This document shows positions 51,905 through 60,128 of a stretch of 64,000 nt of DNA, piece by piece (the stretch's first letter is position 1; each line of letters starts with the position of its first letter). The notes beneath the pieces are model-generated. The model was given only the letters and a program-made list of their open reading frames with translations, had not been told where the DNA came from and did not search any database. The translations under genes and the position numbers were made by a program. Location: contig JBFMBE010000001.1 of NCBI GenBank assembly GCA_040755275.1, forward strand, positions 14,758 through 78,757, read 5' to 3'. The stretch is from Desulfatirhabdium sp040755275 (GTDB lineage Bacteria > Desulfobacterota > Desulfobacteria > Desulfobacterales > Desulfatirhabdiaceae).

Positions 51905-53194
51905 TCACGCCCGTTCGATCACCATGGCCATTCCCATGCCCCCGCCGATGCACATCGAGATGAGGCCGGTCCGATAGCCCTTGCGCTGCATCTGGTACAT
52001 GCCGGTGACCATTTGACGGGCACCGGTACATCCAATCGGATGACCGAGTGAAATCCCGCTTCCGAGTTCGTTCGGTTTGTCATAGGGAATTCCCAGTTCT
52101 TTCATGCATCCGATGGCCTGGGCTGCAAAGGCTTCGTTCAGTTCGATCATGTCGATGTCCGAAAGCTTCATGTCGCAGGCTTTCAGGGCCTTCTGAATGG
52201 CTGGAACGGGTCCAAGCCCCATATAGGCCGGATCGACACCGCCCGAGGCAAAGCTCTTAATGGTGACAATCGGAGTAAGCCCCAGCTCATTCGCCTTTTC
52301 CCGGGTCATCAGCAGCACGGCTGCAGCCGCGTCGTTGATTCCCGAAGCGTTTCCGGCTGTAACCGTTCCATCCTTCTTGAACGCCGGCCGGAGTTTGGCC
52401 ATTTTTTCCAGATTCGTTTCCATGGGGCGCTCATCCCGGTCGATCACCGTATCGCCTCTTTTCCCGGGGATGGCAACCGGAACGATTTCCTGTGCAAAAA
52501 TGCCGGCTGAAATGGCTGCCATCGCCCGGTTGTGGCTCAATACTCCCAGCTCATCCTGTTCCTGACGGCTGATGCCATAGGCAGCAACGATGTTTTCGGC
52601 CGTCATGCCCATGTGGTATCCATAAAAAATCTCATAGAGACCATCGAACACCATTAGATCGAGGATTTCCCCTTTTCCGGTCAACTCCATCCGGTGTCCC
52701 CATCGTGCCTTGGGCAAGGCAAGCGGGGCCATGCTCATGTTTTCCTGGCCGCCGGCGAGTACGACATCGGCCTGTCCGGCCATGATGGAAGCCGCTGCAA
52801 GGGCGATGGCTTTCAAACCCGATCCGCATACCTTGTTGATGGTGAATGCCGGCGTTTCTTTCGGAATTCCGGCCTGAATCATGGCCTGACGGGCCGGATT
52901 CTGCCCCTGGGCCGCCTGAAGGACATTGCCCATCACCACTTCATCGATAACGACGGGCTTTGCCGATTCATCCCAGCAGCAGGCTTTCTTTTCCAGATCC
53001 GTAAGCCCCGTATCCGCCAGTCGTTTCGGTGCAACGGCAAGGGCGTTTTCACCTGGAACCGGTTTCAACCCCAACCGCTTCAAGGTATCCCGAAGGACAG
53101 CCGCGCCGAGGGTTACCACGGGTACATTCACGAATCCGCCGCCAAATGCGCCGATCGCCGTCCGACATCCGCCGACAACCACCACTTCTCTCAT
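51905..53194 (-). CDS. Acetyl-CoA acetyltransferase (thiolase II)
   Basis: Condenses two acetyl-CoA, or cleaves acetoacetyl-CoA. 429 residues from ATG 53194 (after GGGAGGAGACC). Catalytic triad in place: C123 (NKVCGSGL), H385 (GHPIGCTGAR), C415 (SMCIGGGMG). About 30 residues longer than normal, owing to an insert at about 44-80 (between LGLKP and VVIDEVVMGN) that contains ACCWDE. Neighbours give no clear pathway; butyrate-type metabolism or polyhydroxyalkanoate synthesis are possible. Confidence 0.93.
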   Translation of the reverse strand: MREVVVVGGCRTAIGAFGGGFVNVPVVTLGAAVLRDTLKRLGLKPVPGENALAVAPKRLADTGLTDLEKKACCWDESAKPVVIDEVVMGNVLQAAQGQNPARQAMIQAGIPKETPAFTINKVCGSGLKAIALAAASIMAGQADVVLAGGQENMSMAPLALPKARWGHRMELTGKGEILDLMVFDGLYEIFYGYHMGMTAENIVAAYGISRQEQDELGVLSHNRAMAAISAGIFAQEIVPVAIPGKRGDTVIDRDERPMETNLEKMAKLRPAFKKDGTVTAGNASGINDAAAAVLLMTREKANELGLTPIVTIKSFASGGVDPAYMGLGPVPAIQKALKACDMKLSDIDMIELNEAFAAQAIGCMKELGIPYDKPNELGSGISLGHPIGCTGARQMVTGMYQMQRKGYRTGLISMCIGGGMGMAMVIERA

Positions 53195-53343
53195 GAAGGT
53201 CTCCTCCCTGTTGTGTTCCAATATCTGTTGGGGTTTCTGGTTCCGCCATTCTGTCTTGGCAATTTCCGTCGATTCTGCTACCAACAATTGAGAAGCTGTT
53301 ATCATGAACGCAAGAGAAAATCAACTGAACTGAAGGAGCCGAC

Positions 53344-54120
53344 ATGTGTCTTCTGCTGCTGGGGTGTGATGTTCATCCCGATGCGATATGGATCATCGCA
53401 GCCAACCGGGATGAATTCTACGATCGGCCAACCGCTTCGCTTCAACAGTGGGAGGATGCGCCGGATATCGTCGCCGGCCGGGACTTGAAGGAAGGCGGAA
53501 CTTGGATGGGGATCAGCCGCCGGGGGCGATTCGGAGCACTGACGAATTACCGGGATCCGGCGTCCCTTCAGCCGAATGCCCCATCCCGGGGCATGTTGGT
53601 CCATGATTTCCTCGTTTCCGATCGACACCCAAAAGCCTATCTCGAAGGACTTCTGTCGCGGATGCATCGGTTCAATGGGTTCAACCTCGTGGTCGGCGAC
53701 GCTTCCGGGTTGTTCTATCTCGGAAATCGCTGCGGTTCCATTCAAGCGATTCAGCCGGGCTGGCATGCGCTCAGCAACCACTGTCTCGATACGCCGTGGC
53801 CGAAAACCGAACGGGCACTGGAAGGTGTGCAGGCGGTCGTTCAGCCGAATCGCGGCATCGACGTTCAGGCGATTTTCGATGTGCTGACGGACGCGGAACC
53901 GGCTCCGGACGACCGGCTTCCCGATACAGGGGTCGGACGGGAATGGGAGCGGATTCTCTCTCCCATTTTCATTCAAAGCCCTAGCTACGGTACTCGCTCC
54001 TCTTCGGTCCTTGTGCTGAATCGAAGGCGACAGGTGTTCTTTTGGGAAACCACTCACCAGCCGACTTGTCAGAAGACCCATCCGGATGCCATCGTCATGT
54101 ATGGGCCGATTCACTGGTAG
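53344..54120 (+). CDS. NRDE (TANGO2-like) family protein
   Basis: 258 residues with the defining ANRDEFYDRPT at about 21-31 and an N-terminal Cys (MCLLLLG), as in N-terminal nucleophile-like folds. GGTWMGISRRGRFGALTNYR lies at about 51-70. Family function is not settled; TANGO2 homologues have been linked to haem handling. Divergent from thiolase. Confidence 0.92.
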   Translation: MCLLLLGCDVHPDAIWIIAANRDEFYDRPTASLQQWEDAPDIVAGRDLKEGGTWMGISRRGRFGALTNYRDPASLQPNAPSRGMLVHDFLVSDRHPKAYLEGLLSRMHRFNGFNLVVGDASGLFYLGNRCGSIQAIQPGWHALSNHCLDTPWPKTERALEGVQAVVQPNRGIDVQAIFDVLTDAEPAPDDRLPDTGVGREWERILSPIFIQSPSYGTRSSSVLVLNRRRQVFFWETTHQPTCQKTHPDAIVMYGPIHW

Positions 54121-54297
54121 TTTTCCGGAGTTTCTGGAAATTGAACCCAGCCAACGGCCTCTGCATCACAGGGGGCCTTGTTGCAGGCTCAGGTCTGTGC
54201 GCCTGGGACGTCGTATCGCAAGCCGGGGACTTGGACGGAGTCCAGAAAAAGAACAGACGGCTTCTTTACGATTCGACATCAAATGATTATGATTGTT
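54121..54297. other. Intergenic, nothing recognised
   Basis: About 180 bases between the NRDE stop and the repeat copy 6; no gene or signal seen. Confidence 0.5.
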
Positions 54298-54612
54298 GAC
54301 GGCTTTGCAAAAAGTCGCCTTTCCCGTGCTTTTTGTAAATGTCGGGCATAAGCGGGGCGGCAGGGGAAGCCTTTTGAGCTTGCTGCGAAAACGTGTTTGA
54401 AGCCGCCGGATATCGCTGGATCGGACGGACGCGCTTGAACGAATTGACATTGAAAAGCAAGCCATTGCGATTCCACGAGCCTGTATTTACTGTTTGGCCA
54501 TCCGTCCGATCCTACGAGATCGGGCGGCTGAGTTTTTTCGCAGCAGCGAAAAAGGTTCCCCAGTCACCCCGCGACTCGATAGAGACTTCCTGAGTTTTTG
54601 CGAGGCCATCAT
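54298..54612 (+). repeat. MITE-like palindromic repeat, copy 6 (long form)
   Basis: Nearly identical to copy 4 over about 315 bases. Left end GACGGCTTTGCAAAAAGTCGC is worn, right end TTTTTGCGAGGCCATC is good. Contains the same inverted inner module (GGATCGGACGGACGCG / CCGTCCGATCC). Confidence 0.9.
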
Positions 54613-54710
54613 GATGGCGGCCTTCGGGAAAACCGTTTGCATCGGCTTTCGTCGGAACCGAAGCGTTTTCGGCTCCGCTATTCTGATCAACCTTGGAGGA
54701 GGTAGTTGAA

Positions 54711-55559
54711 ATGGAAATTCTGGCAGGCGGAGGATGCCCCTCTGCGCAAAAGAAACAGCAGGAACAGGCCCAGCAAGATGAAGCACTGAAGCAGTCCCTC
54801 GATCGGATCCGCAACAAACTCATCGTGATGAGCGGCAAAGGAGGCGTGGGAAAGACGAGTACATCGGTCAATCTGGCCATTGCCTTATCTCAATTGGGCT
54901 ACAAGGTCGGCATCATGGATGTGGACCTGCACGGCCCCGATGTGCCCCGTATGCTGGGGTTGAGCGGCCTTCTCGATATCACGGACGATCGAAAGCTGAT
55001 GCCCAAGAAATATTCCGAAAATCTCTCGGCTGTTTCCATCGAGTCCCTCATGCCGAATCAGGACGATGCCATCATCTGGAGAGGTCCGATCAAATACACG
55101 GCCATCCGTCAATTCATCGGTGATGTGGATTGGGGGGCTCTGGACTTTCTCATCATCGATTCTCCGCCCGGCACCGGAGACGAGCCGCTCACCGTGGCCC
55201 AGACCATTTCGGATGCCAAGGCCGTTATCGTCACCACCCCGCAGGAAGTGTCCCTGGCCGACGTTCGCAAATCGATCAGCTTCTGCAGAACGGTCAAGAT
55301 GGAGATTTTCGGTCTCATCGAAAACATGAGCGGATTTACCTGCCCCCACTGCGGCAAGGTCGTGGATATCTTCGGCACGGGAGGCGGGCAGAAGACCGCA
55401 GCCGAGAACGACATTCTCTTCCTCGGCAAAATTCCGCTCGATCCCGACATGGTGGCCTGTACCGATGCAGGCGTTTCCTTTCTGAAAGAACATCCCGATT
55501 CTCCGGTCGGTAAGGCATTTCAGGAGATTGCCAGGAAAATTGCGGAGAAATTGCTCTAA
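54711..55559 (+). CDS. apbC: Mrp/NBP35-type iron-sulfur carrier ATPase
   Basis: Assembles and delivers [4Fe-4S] clusters. 282 residues: deviant Walker A SGKGGVGKTSTSVNLA near 46-61, DVDLHGPDVPRMLG near 75, IIDSPPGTGDEPL near 147, and CPHCG near 207 for the bridging cluster. A short Cys-containing N-terminus (GGGCPSAQK) is typical of the NBP35-like forms in this phylum. ATG 54711 fits GGAGGAGG upstream; TTG 54693 is rejected. Confidence 0.94.
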   Translation: MEILAGGGCPSAQKKQQEQAQQDEALKQSLDRIRNKLIVMSGKGGVGKTSTSVNLAIALSQLGYKVGIMDVDLHGPDVPRMLGLSGLLDITDDRKLMPKKYSENLSAVSIESLMPNQDDAIIWRGPIKYTAIRQFIGDVDWGALDFLIIDSPPGTGDEPLTVAQTISDAKAVIVTTPQEVSLADVRKSISFCRTVKMEIFGLIENMSGFTCPHCGKVVDIFGTGGGQKTAAENDILFLGKIPLDPDMVACTDAGVSFLKEHPDSPVGKAFQEIARKIAEKLL

Positions 55560-55565
55560 CCGGGA

Positions 55566-55597
55566 CGGGGGCTTTCGGAACCGGCAGAAAGCCCCCG
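55566..55597 (+). terminator. Hairpin after the Mrp gene
   Basis: CGGGGGCTTTC pairs with GAAAGCCCCCG, ten-base loop. No T run follows, so termination would be weak or message-protecting. Confidence 0.6.
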
Positions 55598-55652
55598 CCT
55601 TCCCCGATCAAATCCTTCCAGATCCATCTCCAGACGGTCGTTCGGAGCCACC

Positions 55653-57212
55653 ATGACGATCCATTCGCTTAGCATCCGTCTGTCGCCTGATGAAATCGGC
55701 TCCGAAGACGCCGTTCGCAGAGCCATCTGCATGGAGCTTGGGATCGATGAAACCCGACAGGTGGTGTACCGTATCGAACAGCGTTCGATCGATGCACGAT
55801 CGAAAATGCCTTGGTATCAGGTGACCTGCCGTGTCGGTGTCGATGAACCGCTTCCCGAGGTTCCGTCACCCTGGCGGCTTGCGGCCAAACCCCTCCGACG
55901 CACCGTCGTTGTGGTCGGTGCAGGTCCTGCCGGATATTTCGCAGCGCTCAAACTCCTCGAGTGCGGTGTTCGGCCGATCGTTCTCGAGCGTGGGAAGGAC
56001 GTCGTATCGCGAAGATTCGACATCAGCGGGCTGCTCAAATCAGGGATCGTTCATCCGGATTCGAATTATTGCTTCGGGGAAGGAGGGGCGGGCGCCTATT
56101 CCGACGGCAAGCTCTATACGCGCTCCGGCAAGCGGGGAGATGTTCGGGAAATTCTGCGGATTTTGGTGGCCCACGGTGCCAGCGAAGACATCCTCATCGA
56201 CACCCATCCCCACATCGGGTCCAACCGTCTGCCCCGGATCGTTCGTGCCATTCGTCAGACGATTCTCGACAACGGCGGAGAGGTGCGCTTCGAGTCGACC
56301 GTTACCGGCCTGATCCATCGGGACGATCGGGTGAGCGGAGTGATCGTCAACGACGCGATCGACATCCATGCAGATGCCGTCATCCTCGCCACGGGCCATT
56401 CGGCCCGGGATATATACCGAATGCTCGAGACTACGGGAGTTGCCCTCGAATCCAAGGGCTTCGCCATGGGCGTCCGTGTGGAACATCCACAGGCGCTGAT
56501 CGACCGGATCCGCTATCACCATGCCCCGCGGCATCCCCGGCTGCCTGCAGCCAGCTATATTCTGAAAACCCAGGTGGCAGGCCGCGGTGTTTTTTCCTTC
56601 TGCATGTGTCCCGGTGGCTTCGTGGTTCCGGCATCCACCGAAGAAGGGGAGCTCGTGTTGAACGGAATGAGCCTCTCTTCCCGGTCCTCTCCATACGCCA
56701 ATGCAGGCATCGTGGTGGAAATCCGAAGCGAAGATGTGGCCGAAGCGGGATATCGAGGGCCTTTGGGTGGGTTGTACTATCAGCGGGATATCGAAAGGAC
56801 GGCCTGGAAGGCTGCGGGCGGGCGGTTGTGGGCGCCTGCACAGCGGCTCACCGATTTTACGGCGGGTCGATCCTCGAAGGGCCTTCCGAAAGCGAGTTAT
56901 CTTCCCGGAACGACACCCAGTCGGGTCGATCTCCTGTTGCCGACTCCCATCTCCTTTCGGCTCCGGGAGGCCTTTCTGGCTTTCGGCAAAACCATGCACG
57001 GCTTTCACACGGAAGATGCCACCGTTCTGGCATGCGAAACGCGGACAAGTTCTCCCGTACGGATCCCCCGCCATCCGGATACGATGATGCACGTTCACGT
57101 CGAAGGTCTCTTTCCCTGCGGGGAGGGGGCCGGATATGCCGGGGGAATCGTTTCTTCGGCTATCGACGGACAAAACGTTGCAGTACGCGTTGCACGGCTT
57201 CTGAATCCTTAG
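55653..57212 (+). CDS. FAD-dependent oxidoreductase (COG2509 type)
   Basis: 519 residues. A small N-terminal domain (about 1-85) is followed by the FAD motif VVVGAGPAGYFAALKLLE near 86-103, ERGKDVVSRR near 111, FGEGGAGAYSDGKLYTRSG in the 140-160 region and GEGAGYAGGIVSSAIDG at the C-terminus. Physiological substrate unknown in the family. Its last 53 bases overlap the 3' end of tgt on the other strand. Confidence 0.92.
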   Translation: MTIHSLSIRLSPDEIGSEDAVRRAICMELGIDETRQVVYRIEQRSIDARSKMPWYQVTCRVGVDEPLPEVPSPWRLAAKPLRRTVVVVGAGPAGYFAALKLLECGVRPIVLERGKDVVSRRFDISGLLKSGIVHPDSNYCFGEGGAGAYSDGKLYTRSGKRGDVREILRILVAHGASEDILIDTHPHIGSNRLPRIVRAIRQTILDNGGEVRFESTVTGLIHRDDRVSGVIVNDAIDIHADAVILATGHSARDIYRMLETTGVALESKGFAMGVRVEHPQALIDRIRYHHAPRHPRLPAASYILKTQVAGRGVFSFCMCPGGFVVPASTEEGELVLNGMSLSSRSSPYANAGIVVEIRSEDVAEAGYRGPLGGLYYQRDIERTAWKAAGGRLWAPAQRLTDFTAGRSSKGLPKASYLPGTTPSRVDLLLPTPISFRLREAFLAFGKTMHGFHTEDATVLACETRTSSPVRIPRHPDTMMHVHVEGLFPCGEGAGYAGGIVSSAIDGQNVAVRVARLLNP

Positions 57213-58419
57213 GTTTCCCAGGACCGGGCTTGTGAGGCTTGGGGGGTGAATTGCGTGGTTTATCGGTCTCGGACGATGGGCGGGGAGACACTGGCGCCGA
57301 TTTTCGGACGTAGGTTTCCAGCCAGCGTTTTCGAAATGCTTCGAACTGGTGTTTTTCGATGGCGATGCGGATGTCCCGCATCAGATCCTGATAGAACGTC
57401 AAGTTGTGAATGGTGGCCAGCGTTTCTGCCAGGGGATCGTGGGAGAAGAAGAGATAGCGCAGCACCATCCGGGAATAGGTCTGGCAGGTGTAGCAGCGAC
57501 ACCCGGTGTCGACCGGGAAGCGGTCTTTTCGGAAATTCTTGTCCATGATCCGGATCTTGCCGGTTCGGGTGAAGAGGGTCCCGTTTCGGGCGTAGCGGGT
57601 GGGAATGACACAATCGAACATGTCCATCCCGGCTGAAACCGCTTCGAGGATATCCTCCGGAAGCCCCACACCCATGAGATAGCGGGGCTTGTTTTCCGGC
57701 AGCAGAGGGGCCGTATGCCGAACGACGGCCGCCATCAGGTCGAATCCCTCGCCCACACTGACCCCCCCGATGGCGAAACCGTCGAAATCGATACCCGTGA
57801 TCTGACGGGCGCTCTCGGTTCGCAGCTCCGGATAGACGCCGCCCTGAACGATGCCGAAAAGATACTGATGTTCCTGAAGCGGACTTTTTCGGCAACGCTC
57901 CGCCCATCGGGTGGTCCTTGCGAGGGATTCGGCCACATAGGATTCGGATGCCGGATACTCGACGCATTCGTCGAAGGCCATGACGATGTCGGCTCCCAGC
58001 TGCATCTGCAGCTCCATGGATCGTTCGGGACTGAGAAACAGCCGTTCTCCGTCCTCCTGGAAGGAAAAGCTGACCCCATCCTCGGTGATTTTCTTGTCCG
58101 GAAGCGAAAACACCTGAAATCCGCCCGAGTCGGTGAGGATCGTCCGTTTCCAGCCCATGAAGTGATGGAGCCCGCCGGCCCGCTGAACCGTGGCCAGCCG
58201 TTCGCTCATCATCAGATGGTAGGTGTTGGCCAGTAGCACCTGCGCGCCGGTTTGCATGACATCCTTCGGTGTGGTGGAGCGTACGAAACCGGCCGTACCG
58301 ACGGGCATGAAGGCAGGCGTTTCCACCGTACCGTGGGTTGTCGTGAATTCGGCCCTTCTGGCGCCGCAAGGGTCGATTGTATGGATCTTGAAACGAAGGT
58401 CTTTGTGAATCGATTTCAT
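57160..58419 (-). CDS. tgt: Queuine tRNA-ribosyltransferase
   Basis: Exchanges guanine 34 for the queuosine precursor in tRNAs with GUN anticodons. 419 residues: SGGFQVFSL near 98 and AFDECVEYP near 149 (catalytic D region), GGVSVGEGFD near 217, second catalytic D in MFDCVIPTRYARNG near 270, zinc site CRCYTCQ with H in ATIHNL. The core ends near residue 370; a 45-residue tail rich in Pro, Lys and Ser follows, encoded where the gene overlaps its convergent neighbour. Confidence 0.95.
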   Translation of the reverse strand: MKSIHKDLRFKIHTIDPCGARRAEFTTTHGTVETPAFMPVGTAGFVRSTTPKDVMQTGAQVLLANTYHLMMSERLATVQRAGGLHHFMGWKRTILTDSGGFQVFSLPDKKITEDGVSFSFQEDGERLFLSPERSMELQMQLGADIVMAFDECVEYPASESYVAESLARTTRWAERCRKSPLQEHQYLFGIVQGGVYPELRTESARQITGIDFDGFAIGGVSVGEGFDLMAAVVRHTAPLLPENKPRYLMGVGLPEDILEAVSAGMDMFDCVIPTRYARNGTLFTRTGKIRIMDKNFRKDRFPVDTGCRCYTCQTYSRMVLRYLFFSHDPLAETLATIHNLTFYQDLMRDIRIAIEKHQFEAFRKRWLETYVRKSAPVSPRPSSETDKPRNSPPKPHKPGPGKPKDSEAVQRVLQRFVRR

Positions 58420-58477
58420 GGGTGACGTTCCACTCCCGTAACGCGTTCTGTCGAATGCAGAGCGAGTATTTCGTTTT

Positions 58478-58928
58478 GATGGCCCCGCAAAAAGTCAGGC
58501 ACTCTCATTTGACCCGCAGGAAGGCGGGTGAATTTTGCTCAGCAGCGGAAAAACTCAGCAGCCCGAGCTCGTAAGATCGGGCGGATGGCCAAACTTGGGA
58601 TATAGGATTGCTGAGTTGCAACATGATGTTTTTCAAACGAATATCGATAAAGCATCTCCGCCCGATCCAACGATCTCCGGCTGCTTCAAACAGTTTCCGC
58701 TGCTTCGCAAAACACCACCCGCCCCCCTGCTGGAGGCCCGGTTTTGAAAGAAAATCCGTGGATGGCGACTTTTTGCGGGGCCATCCTTTTTGATCATCAT
58801 AGGGTTTACGCCCTGGGGTTTCAACTGAAATATTCCGGCAGAATTCCCTCAACGTCTCAGGTTTGCAGGAAAACTTCGCAGATGCCCTGCGGGTCCATTC
58901 AGAGTGCCTGACTTTTTGAGACTCCATC
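58478..58928. repeat. MITE-like palindromic repeat, copy 7 (composite, 451 bases)
   Basis: Outer inverted repeats of about 45 bases: left GATGGCCCCGCAAAAAGTC, then AGGCACTCTCATTTGACCC; right GGGTCCATTCAGAGTGCCTG and GACTTTTTGAGACTCCATC. A second inner right end, GACTTTTTGCGGGGCCATC, lies at 58768-58786, so one element appears nested in or fused to another. The inner module (GATCGGGCGGATGGCCAAAC near 58580) is inverted compared with copies 4 and 6. Confidence 0.88.
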
Positions 58929-58963
58929 ATCGTTATAATCCCATGCCCTTTCGTACTTCCCGT

Positions 58964-58993
58964 TTGCATCCCATTCGTCTCTTATGGTATAAA
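58964..58993 (+). promoter_or_regulatory. Possible phoH operon promoter
   Basis: TTGCAT, 18 bases, TATAAA (58988-58993), about 160 bases before ATG 59151. The -35 is poor. Another TATAAT word at 58934-58939 has no partner. Confidence 0.35.
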
Positions 58994-59150
58994 GAGATAT
59001 CCAGGGTAAAACCCCTTTCCCCTTGCAATCGATTGCTCCATTCACCATGTTCATCCGTGGTTTCGATCCTAATTCGGTGTCGGCGATTCATGCAGTGCAA
59101 GCGTTTTCGATGGACGAATTTCCATCAATAAAGGAGTAACCCCCTTCTCG

Positions 59151-60128
59151 ATGAAACCCAGCTCCCCCACAGCCCATCGGCTGACCTTCCCCGATCTTCA
59201 CCTGGTCCGTCAGCTTTTCGGAGAAAACAACACCCACCTCGACAAGATTGCCAGAGCCGTGGATGTACGCATCGATACCCGCGGAAACACCGTCTTCATC
59301 GAAGGCGATGATTTTGCGGCCGACCTAGCCGAAAACATTCTCAACCAGCTCTATGATCTGCTGAAAAACGGATATCCTCTTTACGATACGGATGTCACCC
59401 ACGCCATCCGTGTCCTGAGTGCGGATGATCACGCAGACCTGAAAGAGATCTTTCTCGATACGGTCGTTGTCACCGCCCAAAAGAGCTCGGTCACACCCAA
59501 GAGTCGTGCCCAGAAGGAATACATCGACGCGATCCGCAATTACGACATCGTCTTCGGGATTGGGCCTGCCGGCACCGGCAAGACCTATCTCGCCATGGCC
59601 ATGGCTGTAGCGGAGCTCGGCAGGGGAAATGTCCGACGGATCATTCTGACCCGTCCGGCTGTCGAGGCAGGCGAAGCCCTCGGATTTTTGCCCGGTGACT
59701 TGGCCGAAAAAGTAGACCCCTACTTGCGCCCGCTCTATGATGCCTTGCACGACATGATGCGGTTCGACAAGGCCACCAACCTCACCCAGAAAGGCATCAT
59801 CGAAGTCGCCCCCCTCGCCTTCATGCGGGGCAGAACCCTCAACGATGCCTTTATCATCCTCGACGAAGCCCAGAACACCACCACCGAACAGATGAAGATG
59901 TTCCTGACCCGCATCGGCTTCAACTCCAAGGCCGTCATCACCGGCGACATCACCCAGATCGATCTGCCGTCCGAAAAGCTCTCTGGTCTGATCGAAGCGA
60001 AAAACATCCTGCAGGGAATCAGCGGCATCAAGATGGTCTTTTTTTCCAAGCAGGATGTCGTCCGCCACAAGCTCGTGCAGGAGATCATCCACGCATACGA
60101 AGAACACGAAAAAGGACGCACGAAATGA
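59151..60128 (+). CDS. phoH: PhoH-like ATPase
   Basis: 325 residues. KH-like N-terminal domain (about 15-75), Walker A GPAGTGKT at 138-145, TRPAVEAGEALGFLPGDL near 164-181, Walker B FIILDEAQN near 238-246. Linked in many bacteria to YbeY and rRNA maturation. AAAGGAG precedes ATG by about 12 bases. Overlaps the next gene by four bases. Confidence 0.96.
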   Translation: MKPSSPTAHRLTFPDLHLVRQLFGENNTHLDKIARAVDVRIDTRGNTVFIEGDDFAADLAENILNQLYDLLKNGYPLYDTDVTHAIRVLSADDHADLKEIFLDTVVVTAQKSSVTPKSRAQKEYIDAIRNYDIVFGIGPAGTGKTYLAMAMAVAELGRGNVRRIILTRPAVEAGEALGFLPGDLAEKVDPYLRPLYDALHDMMRFDKATNLTQKGIIEVAPLAFMRGRTLNDAFIILDEAQNTTTEQMKMFLTRIGFNSKAVITGDITQIDLPSEKLSGLIEAKNILQGISGIKMVFFSKQDVVRHKLVQEIIHAYEEHEKGRTK

